NCBI GenBank assembly: GCA_964443845.1 | Contig: CAYUFA010000001.1 | Span: forward strand, 62,001 to 126,000 | DNA length: 64,000 nucleotides | DNA from: UBA9214 sp964443845 | GTDB lineage: Bacteria > Pseudomonadota > Gammaproteobacteria > UBA9214 | Reading direction: 5' to 3' | Shown here: positions 17,055-25,402 of the stretch, in pieces | Layout of the letters: each line of letters begins with the position of its first letter | Numbering within the stretch: position 1 is the stretch's first letter | Notes under the pieces: model-generated | Told to the model about the DNA's origin: nothing | The model's database searches: none | What the model saw: only the letters and a program-made list of their open reading frames with translations | Position numbers and translations under genes: made by a program

Positions 17055-17546
17055 ATGCAGTGCTGGCAGGCCAATGAACTATTACTGTTGCTCGTTGCAG
17101 TCAACGGGATGCCCGTCCTCGTGGGGATACTGGCGGGTACCTGGCTGGATACACCCCTCGACGGAGGCAAGGTGTTACGGGACGGTTCTCGCCTGTTTGG
17201 TCCGTCCAAGACCCTGCGCGGACTGGCGATCGGTATCCTGGCTGGCGCGCTGGCCGCACCCCTGGCCGGGCTGGATGGCAGCTCGGGTGCCGCGTTCGGA
17301 GCTCTGTCGATGCTCGGCGATCTCGGCACCAGCTTCGTGAAACGGCGCCTCGGCTACCCGTCCAGTGATTCGCGTCCCCTGCTCGACCAGTTGCCGGAAT
17401 GCCTGCTGCCCATGGTGATGCTCAAACCGCTGCTGGATACCGGATTTTCCGAGATCCTGGCCGCCACGGCCGCTTTTACCGTCCTCGACCTGCTGATCAC
17501 CCGGTTCCTGCGCCGGCTCAGGCCGCATGCAGGTGATGCAGGGTGA
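17055..17546 (+). CDS. CDP-archaeol synthase (CarS/DUF46)-like membrane protein
   Basis: 163 aa with about four membrane helices (LLLLLVAVNGMPVLVGILAG; GLAIGILAGALAAPLAGL; the stretch around LLPMVMLKPLL; ILAATAAFTVLDLLITRFL). Family-type motifs are LFGPSKTLRG in a cytoplasmic loop and ALSMLGDLGTSFVKRRLG followed by DQLPECLLP. CarS in archaea transfers CMP from CTP to an ether-linked phospholipid. Bacterial relatives are common but their lipid substrate is unclear. The 3' end overlaps the convergent metallophosphoesterase by 29 bases. ATG 17055 begins MQCWQANELLL; a later start is possible. Confidence 0.78.
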   Translation: MQCWQANELLLLLVAVNGMPVLVGILAGTWLDTPLDGGKVLRDGSRLFGPSKTLRGLAIGILAGALAAPLAGLDGSSGAAFGALSMLGDLGTSFVKRRLGYPSSDSRPLLDQLPECLLPMVMLKPLLDTGFSEILAATAAFTVLDLLITRFLRRLRPHAGDAG

Positions 17547-18513
17547 TCTCCGGCGGACAGTTCAGCCGGATGTCCGCCACGCACACGCCGGAGCCGACCG
17601 AGGTATACCCCTGCATGGACAGGTAGCGCCAGGCACCCTTGCAGAATTCCCGCCGGCAGGCCACGTTGCACATCACGGCGACGCCCCCCGGCAGGCAGAT
17701 CTGTCCGCCGTGGGTATGTCCGCACAGCAGCAGGTCGAAATCCGCGTGCGCCGCCGCGCGGTAGATCTCCGGACTGTGCGCCAGCAGGATCGATACGGCA
17801 CCATCCGGTATGGCATCCGCCGCTTTCTCCAGGTTGTCCGCCCGGTAATAATGGGGGTCATCGATACCGGCGAGATAGATACGCGCCCCGTCCCGCTCCA
17901 GCACCACGTGTTCATTCATCAGCGTGTGGATTCCCATCGCTTCCATGGCCGGTACCATGCTGATGCTGTCATGGTTACCGAGCACGGCGTACACCGCCTC
18001 ACCAAGCTGCGTGCGCACCTGGCGCAGCCCGTCCAGGGCCGGCTGGCACGGACCGAACGTTTCTGCGCGGTAATCCCCCGTAAGCACACAGACGTCGTAA
18101 TCCAGCGCACGCACGGCCGTTGCCAGAACATGCGGAAAATCCGGCGCCATGTCCAGGTGCAGATCGGAAACATGCAGCAGGGTGTATCCCTCGAACGAGG
18201 CCGGCAGTCCGTCCACGTGGATGTGGTTGTGGCGCACCTGGATGCGGCGCGCGCTGCGGCGGCCGTAGGCCTGCAACAGCACCAGCTGGAACATCAGGCG
18301 CAGCAACGGCCGCATGGAGCGGACATTCTCGATATGAAAGAAATTTCTTCCCTGTCCGAACCGCTGGTGTTCGTAGGCCCGTTCCATGCCGAGCCGCTGG
18401 CGCAGGTGAATTCTCCCGACACGGGACTGCAGCACGGAGAGGGTTTGCTCATCGATCGAATTCGGCTGCATCCGCGGATTGTGGGTTGGTGCCGCCCGGT
18501 TTTCAATCCGCAT
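17518..18513 (-). CDS. Metallophosphoesterase (YkuE/calcineurin type)
   Basis: 331 aa from ATG 18513, five bases after GGAGG; the upstream open frame lacks coding character. After about 110 N-terminal residues with a hydrophobic patch (LLRLMFQLVLLQAYG), the binuclear-metal motifs follow in order: LLHVSDLHLD, VLTGDYRAE, VLGNHDS, LLAHSPEIY and LCGHTHGGQI, with GSGVC near the end. YkuE-like members act on membrane-associated phospholipid or UDP-sugar substrates. The 3' end overlaps the CarS-like gene in convergent orientation. Confidence 0.88.
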   Translation of the reverse strand: MRIENRAAPTHNPRMQPNSIDEQTLSVLQSRVGRIHLRQRLGMERAYEHQRFGQGRNFFHIENVRSMRPLLRLMFQLVLLQAYGRRSARRIQVRHNHIHVDGLPASFEGYTLLHVSDLHLDMAPDFPHVLATAVRALDYDVCVLTGDYRAETFGPCQPALDGLRQVRTQLGEAVYAVLGNHDSISMVPAMEAMGIHTLMNEHVVLERDGARIYLAGIDDPHYYRADNLEKAADAIPDGAVSILLAHSPEIYRAAAHADFDLLLCGHTHGGQICLPGGVAVMCNVACRREFCKGAWRYLSMQGYTSVGSGVCVADIRLNCPPEITLHHLHAA

Positions 18514-18846
18514 CCGGTCCTCCCGGTTTTGCAAGCGGTGCAGGGTTCCACTCGCCGAGCCTCCGGCGGACTGCCTTCCAGGGCTCATTGCGCGGCTGCC
18601 CTCCTGCCCGACCGGTGTTGACCTGGCCGATGCGCGCCATGCCTGCCGGGTTGCCGACAGGGACCCGCAACCCGCCTGGTCAGGAGGCCGCGCATCACAC
18701 CCGCCACGCAACCGCAGGGAATCCATGCGTGCCGCAGAGCACAGACTCCTCCGGACAGTAATGGCATATGAAATGCATGGTTTATACCGAGCTCCCTGCC
18801 ACCACATCCTGTGCAGGACACCCTGGGGAATAATGGAGGTATCGGC
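18514..18846. other. Divergent intergenic region
   Basis: 333 bases between the minus-strand metallophosphoesterase and the plus-strand 18847 gene. The only clear element is GGAGGT (18835-18840), the ribosome site of the downstream gene. An AT-richer patch around 18765-18790 (GGCATATGAAATGCATGG) may carry promoter elements, but no convincing -35/-10 pair was found. Confidence 0.4.
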
Positions 18847-19071
18847 ATGAAAACACTTGAACTTCAGTTAATTACAGTTGGACTCGACGATGGTAAGCAG
18901 GGTGTCTTCGTGGGGTTTCCGCTGGTGACAAGCCAGTCGGCGGAAGAATGTGGCCAGGTCGAAAATATCTGGTTTTCCAATATAAAAGAAGTACCTGACA
19001 GCCTTACCATGCAGGAATTGCTGGCGCTGATCGGCAAGCAGCTGTTCGACAAGCTGGCCACCCTGCAATAG
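18847..19071 (+). CDS. Small hypothetical protein, 74 aa
   Basis: A perfect GGAGGT sits six bases before ATG 18847. The product MKTLELQLITVGLDDGKQGV continues with an alternating hydrophobic pattern that suggests a small alpha/beta fold (FVGFPLVTSQSAEECGQ, ENIWFSNIKEVPDSL, MQELLALIGKQLFDKLATLQ). No signal peptide, membrane segment or known motif was found. Family unknown. Confidence 0.7.
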   Translation: MKTLELQLITVGLDDGKQGVFVGFPLVTSQSAEECGQVENIWFSNIKEVPDSLTMQELLALIGKQLFDKLATLQ

Positions 19072-19259
19072 GCAGTTTCCGCCAATTTTCCGACATACTG
19101 GATACCTGATCCCAAAAATTCGTCAACATATTGCCGATTGTCGAGTCGCATCGCCGCCGGCCAGCCGCCAGCGCGGATGAAAATCCCGGCCGGGCCCCGG
19201 GCAGGACCCGGCCGGATATGGCTATAATTCCGCATCCTGCCCGCACAACGGTATCCCTC

Positions 19260-19517
19260 ATGGCACGTGTCAAGATTTTCAGTACGGCCCACTGTCCTTT
19301 CTGCACCAAGGCCAAGCATCTGCTCACCAAGTGGAAGATCCCCTATGACGAAGCAATGATCGATTCGGACGTGGCTGCCCGGCGCGAATTCGCCAAAGTC
19401 ACCAATGGCGCACGCACCGTACCCCAGATCGTGATTGACGGCGTCTGTATCGGCGGTTTCACCGAGCTGACCGAACTGCACATGGATGACAGGCTCGACC
19501 ACCTGGTCGAACCGTAG
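19260..19517 (+). CDS. grxC: Glutaredoxin
   Basis: 85 aa from ATG 19260. It has the dithiol active site CPFC (STAHCPFCTKAKHLLTKW), the cis-Pro loop TVPQIVIDG and the glutathione-binding stretch IGGFTELTEL. It catalyses glutathione-dependent disulfide reduction in the cytoplasm. The length is normal for class I glutaredoxins. CPFC replaces the more common CPYC. DUF1820 follows 16 bases downstream on the same strand. Confidence 0.94.
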   Translation: MARVKIFSTAHCPFCTKAKHLLTKWKIPYDEAMIDSDVAARREFAKVTNGARTVPQIVIDGVCIGGFTELTELHMDDRLDHLVEP

Positions 19518-19533
19518 CGCGGCACGGACCTCC

Positions 19534-19872
19534 ATGAAAGATCGCAAGATTTTCCGTATCAGCTTCTACAATCGCGGCGCCATCTACGAACTCTACGCCC
19601 GCAGCGTACAGCACAGCGACCTGTATGCCTTCGTGGATGTTGAGGGCATCATCTTCGGGGAGCGCAGCGCCATCGTGATCGATCCGTCCGAGGAACGGCT
19701 CAAGACCGAGTTCCAGGGCGTACGGCGCACCAGCATCCCCCTGCAGTCGATCATCCGCATCGACGAAGTCGAACGCGAGGGCAGCAACCGCATAATCGAG
19801 CCCGACGGCAAACCCGGCAAGGTCACGCCCTTCCCGGCGCCACCCGGGAGCGGGCACCGGTCCGACCCGTAG
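19534..19872 (+). CDS. DUF1820 family protein
   Basis: 112 aa from ATG 19534. The family signature is visible as KIFRISFYNRGAIYELYAR, DLYAFVDVEGIIFGE, VIDPSEERLKTEFQGV and SIPLQSIIRIDEVEREG. DUF1820 is a conserved gammaproteobacterial family of unknown function, predicted cytoplasmic. The C-terminal tail is Pro/Gly-rich. It probably shares a transcript with the glutaredoxin gene. Confidence 0.9.
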   Translation: MKDRKIFRISFYNRGAIYELYARSVQHSDLYAFVDVEGIIFGERSAIVIDPSEERLKTEFQGVRRTSIPLQSIIRIDEVEREGSNRIIEPDGKPGKVTPFPAPPGSGHRSDP

Positions 19873-19953
19873 CCCGGCGCGCCGGTGCTTGCCTTCCGAC
19901 CTGAACTGGCGTCCAATAGAGATTGAAAAACAAACGGAATCTGGAGGAGTTCC

Positions 19954-20379
19954 ATGGACTATGCACACGTCATCACCCCGAAAAAACTGACCAACATGCA
20001 GGACATGGAGGTGCATGTGAATGGTCCGGACGGGGCGAACCGGCTGTATATCTACAGCGGCATGGCCGAGGTCGAACTCTGTGGCGGCCTGCCCCATCCG
20101 CGCTGGTCCCTGGAAGTGATCTGCTTCAATATCGGCCGCAAATACAACTGCAGCGGCGGCGATGAGGTCCTCAAGATCGTTGCCTCGGCCGCGCTGGCCG
20201 GCGGGCGCACGGACGGTGTGGCCAGTTTCGCCGGCTGGGAGATCTTCGGGGCGGCCGGGGAATATGATGAATCCGACTGCAAGGTACGCATGAACATTGC
20301 CGCCGGTGCCCGCGACACTCAGGCCTACCTCGAACAGATCTGCTTCCACGTCCACGTACTTGCCAGGGTGAACGGCTGA
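19954..20379 (+). CDS. Hypothetical protein, 141 aa
   Basis: GGAGGAG precedes ATG 19954. The product is soluble, with three to four cysteines (VELCGGLP, VICFNIG, YNCSGGDEV, ESDCKVR, EQICFHV) and a mixed beta pattern. AAALAGGRTDGVASFAGW-type glycine-rich segments occur in the middle. No known motif was recognised. The strong ribosome site and even composition support a real gene. Function unknown. Confidence 0.72.
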   Translation: MDYAHVITPKKLTNMQDMEVHVNGPDGANRLYIYSGMAEVELCGGLPHPRWSLEVICFNIGRKYNCSGGDEVLKIVASAALAGGRTDGVASFAGWEIFGAAGEYDESDCKVRMNIAAGARDTQAYLEQICFHVHVLARVNG

Positions 20380-20470
20380 GTGGGACGGCAACCGGCCGCC
20401 GCTGCCAGCCCCCTGCGAGATATCGGCCCCGCCCGCACCGGCAGGGTCGCGGGACAGGATGCAGCAGGTT

Positions 20471-20728
20471 TTAGTGGCTGCCCTGCAGCGCCCGCATCCG
20501 CACCCGCCAGCGCGCCGGAAACTCCAGGATTCCACGCGAACGGCGCAGCGCACGCAGGTACAGGCGGGAGGCTCGAAAACCCTCGCGGAATGACTGCTTC
20601 ATGAATTCCACCCGGTCCAGCTGGCCACCCTTGAGGCCATGGCGGAACCCTGCGCAGAAGCGCTCCTTGATCAGGGTGGGAGGAATGCGGATCCCCACTT
20701 CCTCCGGCTCCGGATAATGCACGTCCAT
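20471..20728 (-). CDS. Small basic hypothetical protein, 85 aa
   Basis: ATG 20728 (MDVHYPEPEEVGIRIPPTLI) is preceded by GAGGTG at five bases. The frame remains open upstream, and a longer start (MNLKRATERRYL) is possible. The C-terminal half is strongly basic and helical (SFREGFRASRLYLRALRRSRG). No family was recognised. An AT-rich patch around 20790-20825 on its upstream side may hold its promoter. Confidence 0.6.
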   Translation of the reverse strand: MDVHYPEPEEVGIRIPPTLIKERFCAGFRHGLKGGQLDRVEFMKQSFREGFRASRLYLRALRRSRGILEFPARWRVRMRALQGSH

Positions 20729-21069
20729 CGCGACACCTCGCTGTTTCGCTGCCACCTGAACAAGATATCGGCGCTCCGTCGCACGCTTTAAATTCATGTA
20801 ACTATATGATATAAATACATTTATAGACAAGACAGGGGGTCTTGCCGGGTGCGGGACGGGCACGAACCGCGTGCGTGGGCCGCGTGACGGCCTGCAGGAC
20901 GCAGGTCGCTGCGCTCCCGGCCCTGGCGCGCGGATACGGAAGACCGCCAGCGGTCTGCCCCCTGCCCGGTACAAACCGGGAGGAACACGGGCTCCCCCGA
21001 CCGGCCGTGAAACAAAAGTTTCCGGACGCTGTCATTAGCGATACGGCAAATCCAGAGGCAGACTCACGC
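20729..21069. other. Divergent intergenic region upstream of msrA
   Basis: 341 bases between a minus-strand small gene and msrA. It contains a short AT-rich segment (about 20788-20825, TAACTATATGATATAAATAC) and a small inverted repeat CAAGAC/GTCTTG at about 20828-20845. No gene was identified. The AT-rich segment is the best candidate promoter region for either gene. Confidence 0.4.
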
Positions 21070-21705
21070 ATGAACACATTTCTGATCCGGCGCTGGTACC
21101 TGGCACTTGTGTATGCCTGCGCCCTCCTCGCGACACCGGCGGCATACGCGGACCAGCCGGTAACGCCGGGCGCCGCCATCGCAACCTTTGCCGGCGGCTG
21201 CTTCTGGTGTATGGAGCCACCGTTCGACAAGATTGACGGGGTCCTCTCCACGATCGTGGGCTACACCGGGGGCACCATGCAGAACCCGACCTACAAGGAT
21301 GTGTCGAAGGGGGGTACGGGACACGCCGAATCAGTACAGATCACCTACGACCCGAAACGGGTCAGCTACCAGCAGCTGCTGAATGTGTTCTGGCACAATG
21401 TCGACCCGACCAGTGCCGATGGCCAGTTCTGTGACTGGGGCGACCAGTACCGCAGTGAAATCTTCTATCACACACCCGAGCAGAAGCGCCTCGCCGAACA
21501 GTCGAAGGCCGAACTGGAAAAGACCAAGCCGTTCAAGGGAGCGATCGTCACCCGGATCACGGCCGCGGGGAAATTCTGGCCGGCTGAGGAATATCACCAG
21601 AAGTACTATCAGAAAAATCCGCTGCGCTACAAGTTCTATCGCTATGGCTGCGGGCGCGACAAGCGCCTGGAAGAGCTGTGGGGCAAGTCGGACAGCGCAC
21701 ACTGA
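21070..21705 (+). CDS. msrA: Periplasmic peptide-methionine (S)-S-oxide reductase
   Basis: 211 aa from ATG 21070. The N-terminus is a signal peptide (LVYACALLATPAAYA), so repair of oxidised methionine takes place in the periplasm. The active site GGCFWCMEPPFDKIDGV is complete, and FWHNVDPTSADGQFCDWGDQYRS and YHQKYYQKNP are typical family blocks. The C-terminal YGCGRDKRLEELWG may supply a resolving Cys. No msrB is adjacent. Confidence 0.95.
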   Translation: MNTFLIRRWYLALVYACALLATPAAYADQPVTPGAAIATFAGGCFWCMEPPFDKIDGVLSTIVGYTGGTMQNPTYKDVSKGGTGHAESVQITYDPKRVSYQQLLNVFWHNVDPTSADGQFCDWGDQYRSEIFYHTPEQKRLAEQSKAELEKTKPFKGAIVTRITAAGKFWPAEEYHQKYYQKNPLRYKFYRYGCGRDKRLEELWGKSDSAH

Positions 21706-21840
21706 GCGCCCGTCCCCGGCGCTGAATCCGCAACCACCTGCACTCCGCGGCGGATTCCCGCCCGGTCACCCGCCCACGGCATGATCACACCCGCACGCCC
21801 GGCCGGACGGTGGTGGACGCGGGCAATGACCGGACAGCCG

Positions 21841-22026
21841 CTAGTGCCAGAAGAAGAATTCGACTGTGGGATTCCGGTGGTGCCGCTGCAGCTTGCGCTC
21901 GTAATGCGCGATCCTCATGACCAGCACGCCGGCCACAATCAGCAGCATGGCCACGATGATCGACAACAGGGGCGGGTAGAGCACCAGCAACAACCCGGCA
22001 ACGATGAGTATTGCGCCTGCAAGCAT
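21841..22026 (-). CDS. DUF3096-like small membrane protein, 61 aa
   Basis: Two hydrophobic helices (GAILIVAGLLLVLYPPLLSIIVAMLLIVAG split by a Pro-Pro turn) are followed by a basic tail (HYERKLQRHHRNP). This two-helix pattern with a central Pro matches the small DUF3096 family. It is expected in the inner membrane; function unknown. The short length, start MLAGAIL and composition support a real gene. Confidence 0.75.
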   Translation of the reverse strand: MLAGAILIVAGLLLVLYPPLLSIIVAMLLIVAGVLVMRIAHYERKLQRHHRNPTVEFFFWH

Positions 22027-22178
22027 GATTCACTCCGGAAAATTCACCAGACCTGTCTTCAAGTTCGGGGCGCAACGGCACAAATTCAAGTGACCCGCGG
22101 CGCAGCGCCCGTATCCTGCTGCCGGGACCGCCACCGTGGAAGCACACCGGCCGGCCTGTGGCAGGCCGGCAAGGGGTA

Positions 22179-23237
22179 TCAGGGCGTGCGGGTGGCGATG
22201 CCGGCACCGTACTCCCGGCCGCGCACCGGTACCAGGTTGCCGAGGAACTGCAGGCTGGCCGCCTCCCAGGAGAAGCGCATGGCGCAGGCGCGGACGTGCT
22301 CCCGGGGCAGTTCCAGCGCCGCCATGGCCGCCCTGCCCAGGTCGGCATCCAGTATCCCGCCAGCACCCTGCTGCACGACATCGACCGGACCCGTGACCGG
22401 ATAGGCGGCCACCGGTACCCCACAGGCCATCGCTTCCAGCAGCACGAGGCCGAACGTGTCCGTCAGGCTGGGGAACACGAACACGTCGGCCGCGGCGAGA
22501 TAGCGTGCCAGTTCCGCACCGAAGCGATACCCGGCGAACATCGCCCGCGGATAGCGCCTGCGCAACTCCGCCAGCGCGGGCCCGTCACCGATCACGCACT
22601 TGCTGCCGGGCAGGTCCAGGTCGAGGAAGGCCGTCAGATTCTTTTCGACCGCAATGCGCCCGGCATAGGCGAACACCGGGCGCGCCAATCCCAGTTCCTG
22701 TCGCTCGTCCGGGCGGAACAGGGTGGTATCGACGCCCCTGGACCAGCGCGCAAGATTGCGGAATCGCCAGCGCCTGAGCCGTCGTTCCTGGCTCGGGGTA
22801 GCCACCAGCGTGCACGCGGCCGCGCGGTGAAAACGCCGCACCAGGGCATAGGACACGGGCAACGGCACCGGGATGCGCCTGCGGAGGTATTCGGGAAACT
22901 GGGTGTGATAGGAGGTGGTGAATTCCAGTGCATTGCGCAGACAGTACCTGCGCGCGGCCAGTCCGAGCGGACCTTCGGTGGCAATATGGATGTGATCCGG
23001 TGCCAGTCGCTCGAGACGCCGGGCAACCGCGCGATACGGCAGTATTGCCAGCCGGATCTCGGGATAGGTCGGACAGGGCAGGGTACGATGCTCCTGCACG
23101 GACAGCACCTCCACTGTGTGCCCCAGGGCAACCAGCGTTTGCCGTGTCTGTTGCAGCGTATTGACCACACCGTTGACCTGCGGTGTCCAGGCGTCGGTGA
23201 CGATGGCGATCGAGACAGCGGCCATGACTCCTGCCAT
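22179..23237 (-). CDS. GT4-family glycosyltransferase (alpha-mannosyltransferase/MgtA-like)
   Basis: 352 aa. The GT-B N-terminal domain opens SIAIVTDAWTPQVNGVVNTL, with YHTQFPEYL near residue 110. The C-terminal nucleotide-sugar domain has FAYAGRIAVEKNLTAFLDL, VIGDGPALAEL and VFVFPSLTDTFGLVLLEAMA (E-x7-E motif). Relatives transfer mannose or glucose to diacylglycerol or phosphatidylinositol-type lipids. It lies divergent from a PAP2 phosphatase and close to a PlcP-like enzyme and a second GT4, suggesting membrane glycolipid synthesis. Start MAGVMAAVS; the second Met (MAAVSIAIV) is equally possible. Confidence 0.9.
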   Translation of the reverse strand: MAGVMAAVSIAIVTDAWTPQVNGVVNTLQQTRQTLVALGHTVEVLSVQEHRTLPCPTYPEIRLAILPYRAVARRLERLAPDHIHIATEGPLGLAARRYCLRNALEFTTSYHTQFPEYLRRRIPVPLPVSYALVRRFHRAAACTLVATPSQERRLRRWRFRNLARWSRGVDTTLFRPDERQELGLARPVFAYAGRIAVEKNLTAFLDLDLPGSKCVIGDGPALAELRRRYPRAMFAGYRFGAELARYLAAADVFVFPSLTDTFGLVLLEAMACGVPVAAYPVTGPVDVVQQGAGGILDADLGRAAMAALELPREHVRACAMRFSWEAASLQFLGNLVPVRGREYGAGIATRTP

Positions 23238-23329
23238 GCATGCAAGTTGCAGACGCCAAGTATCCGGACCACGGGTGACAGTTTGATTGCATATTCATGA
23301 CCGGACGGTTACGCCGCGCCCGCCCCGGA

Positions 23330-23358
23330 CTGTCACGAAAAATACACACAACCGTCAT
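23330..23358 (+). promoter_or_regulatory. Candidate PhoB-type direct repeats between the GT4 and PAP2 genes
   Basis: CTGTCAC (23330-23336) and CCGTCAT (23352-23358) each match six of seven bases of the Pho half-site CTGTCAT. They are spaced exactly 22 bases apart, two 11-bp units; the middle unit (AATACAC) is poor. A further CGTGACAG lies at about 23386. The spacing fits tandem Pho boxes, but the degenerate middle unit keeps this tentative. Confidence 0.3.
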
Positions 23359-23414
23359 CGAATCGTTGCAATCCTCTGGCACAGTCGTGACAGCTCAATA
23401 CGAGGATTTCCCCC

Positions 23415-23969
23415 ATGGAGACCCCCGGCATGCTGTGGCAGGTAGCCCGCAAGCTCGACAGCGCAGACGTGACGCTGTGTGCATCCTGCAACCGGCTCAG
23501 CCGTTCCCTGCCGGTGCGCGACACCTTCCGCACGGTCAGCCGGCTGGGTGACGGCGTCATCTGGTACAGCATCATGGGCCTGCTGCCGATCAGCGGCGGC
23601 CTGCCGGGCCTGGCGATCGCAGCGCACATGGCGGGTACCGCGCTGGCGGGCCTGCTGGTGTACAAGCTCACGAAACTGCTGTCAGGACGGGAACGACCGT
23701 ACGTACAGCATGGTGACCGGGTTGACTGCGCCATGCCACCGCTGGACCGCTACAGTTTTCCCTCCGGGCATACCCTGCATGCCGTCTGCTTCAGCATCGT
23801 CCTGTGCATGTACCTGCCCGCCCTGGCCTGGCTGCTGCTGCCATTCACGCTGCTGGTTGCCCTGTCACGCATGGTACTGGGACTGCACTACCCCAGCGAC
23901 GTACTGGCCGGCGCGCTCATCGGCGCCGTGCTGGCGTGGGCCAGCTGCGGTCTGGTTGCGGGCCTGTAG
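23415..23969 (+). CDS. PAP2-family membrane phosphatase
   Basis: 184 aa with about five membrane helices. The three phosphatase motifs are intact: KLLSGRERP (KxxxxxxRP), FPSGHT (PSGH) and SRMVLGLHYPSD (SRxxxxxHxxxD). Such proteins dephosphorylate phosphatidate, lipid pyrophosphates or undecaprenyl-PP at the outer face of the inner membrane. Its divergent partner is a glycolipid-type glycosyltransferase, and dgkA follows on the opposite strand, so phosphatidate/diacylglycerol cycling is the likely context. Confidence 0.92.
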   Translation: METPGMLWQVARKLDSADVTLCASCNRLSRSLPVRDTFRTVSRLGDGVIWYSIMGLLPISGGLPGLAIAAHMAGTALAGLLVYKLTKLLSGRERPYVQHGDRVDCAMPPLDRYSFPSGHTLHAVCFSIVLCMYLPALAWLLLPFTLLVALSRMVLGLHYPSDVLAGALIGAVLAWASCGLVAGL

Positions 23970-24048
23970 AAGCTGCCTGCGCTGACCCCGGGCAGCAGTG
24001 CGTGAGGAACGTGCCCCGCCCACCGGGACGGCGGGAGCGGGATGGGAT

Positions 24049-24438
24049 CTAGTGCGAGGAGGTCGCGATGAAGTTGTCATGGATGATCAGCCCCCAGCAG
24101 ATCACCGTCATCCAGAGGCTGATGAACACCGCGGCCGACCCCATGTCCTTGGCACGCCCGGAGAGCATGTGCAGGTCCGCCCCGATCCGGTCGACCACCG
24201 CCTCGATCGCGGAGTTCAGCAGTTCCACGACCAGCACGAACAGACAGCTCCCGATCAGCAACGCCCGCTCCACCCCGGTGTGTCCGACCCAGAGGGCCGC
24301 GGGGACCAGGAAGATGCACAGCACCAGCTCCTGGCGAAACGCGGCCTCGTTCTTCCAGGTCGCCCGGATCCCGGCGATGGAATACAACGCCGCATTCCAG
24401 ATGCGCCGCAGACCACCCGCCTGGTTGTTGTTCGCCAT
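24049..24438 (-). CDS. dgkA: Diacylglycerol kinase
   Basis: 129 aa from ATG 24438. It is a three-helix DgkA-type integral kinase, with RIWNAALYSIAGIRATWKNEAAFRQE and the catalytic block VVELLNSAIEAVVDRIG (ENxxxxxxD-like: E in ELLNSAIE and the Asp in VVDRIG). It phosphorylates diacylglycerol to phosphatidate, returning it to phospholipid synthesis. It is divergent from the PlcP-like gene that would release diacylglycerol, a meaningful pairing. Confidence 0.95.
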   Translation of the reverse strand: MANNNQAGGLRRIWNAALYSIAGIRATWKNEAAFRQELVLCIFLVPAALWVGHTGVERALLIGSCLFVLVVELLNSAIEAVVDRIGADLHMLSGRAKDMGSAAVFISLWMTVICWGLIIHDNFIATSSH

Positions 24439-24555
24439 GCAGACCTCGCTCCAAAGGCGGCTGAGTGTACCCGCCGGCTGCAGCCACTGCCAGAGTGACC
24501 CCGTTACGGAAGGCAGTGTAGCAAAACCGTCACGTTCGGTTGCCAGGATCCCGCC

Positions 24556-25371
24556 ATGCAAGCAGACCCGGTAATGGTTCCCGCTCCCCGCCACTATCGC
24601 GCAATCTGGCTGTCGGACATTCACCTCGGCACCCGCGGCTGCAAGGCCGACTTCCTGCTGGATTTCCTGCGTCACACCGAGTCCGATTATCTCTACCTGG
24701 CCGGCGACATCATCGATGGCTGGGCGCTGCGCCGCTCCTGGTACTGGGACCAGAAACACAATGACGTGCTGCAGAAAATCATGCGCAAGGCGCGCAGGGG
24801 CACACGGGTCATCTATATTCCGGGCAACCACGACGAATTTGCGCGTGGCTATACCGGCCACCTGTTCGGCGGCATCGCGGTCGTGGAACACGCCGTCCAT
24901 GAACTGGATGACGGGCGCCGGCTGCTGGTCCTGCATGGTGACGAATTCGACGGCGTCGTACGCCACGCGCGCTGGCTGGCAATACTCGGTGACCTGGCCT
25001 ACAAGGCGGCACTGGCCCTCAACCACTGGCTGCACGGCATCCGGCGCCGCATGGGATACCCCTACTGGTCCCTGTCCGCCTACCTCAAGCACCGGGTGAA
25101 AAATGCCGTGCAGTTCATCGATGATTTCGAACACCTGGTCGCGCGCGAGGCCCGCCTGCACGGGGTGGACGGCGTGGTCTGCGGCCACATCCACAAGGCC
25201 GGGCTCCGGGAAATCGACGGCCTGCTGTACTGCAACGACGGTGACTGGGTGGAGAGTTGCACGGCGCTCGTCGAAACCCGTGACGGCCGGCTTGAGATCC
25301 TGCACTGGACGGATGCCGGCAACCGCGTGCTGGCCAGCAGCAACGTCCCGCAACCGGCCGCCGCCGCCTGA
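24556..25371 (+). CDS. UDP-diacylglucosamine-pyrophosphatase-like metallophosphoesterase, probable PlcP-type phospholipase C
   Basis: 271 aa. Metal motifs in order: WLSDIHLGTRGCKADFLLDF, YLAGDIIDGWALRR, YIPGNHDEFARG, VLHGDEFDGVVRHARWLA and GVVCGHIHKAG. The blocks RSWYWDQKHNDVLQKI, YPYWSLSAYLKHRVKNAV and NDGDWVESCTALVE are those of COG2908 proteins studied as PlcP in rhizobia and marine bacteria. There PlcP removes phospholipid head groups under phosphate starvation and a neighbouring GT4 glycosylates the diacylglycerol. Here the GT4 gene starts 31 bases downstream, as in those plcP-agt pairs. True LpxH activity cannot be excluded, but the gene context favours PlcP. Confidence 0.82.
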   Translation: MQADPVMVPAPRHYRAIWLSDIHLGTRGCKADFLLDFLRHTESDYLYLAGDIIDGWALRRSWYWDQKHNDVLQKIMRKARRGTRVIYIPGNHDEFARGYTGHLFGGIAVVEHAVHELDDGRRLLVLHGDEFDGVVRHARWLAILGDLAYKAALALNHWLHGIRRRMGYPYWSLSAYLKHRVKNAVQFIDDFEHLVAREARLHGVDGVVCGHIHKAGLREIDGLLYCNDGDWVESCTALVETRDGRLEILHWTDAGNRVLASSNVPQPAAAA

Positions 25372-25402
25372 CCAGGCCAGGACACCATCCGCCGGGGGAT
25401 CC

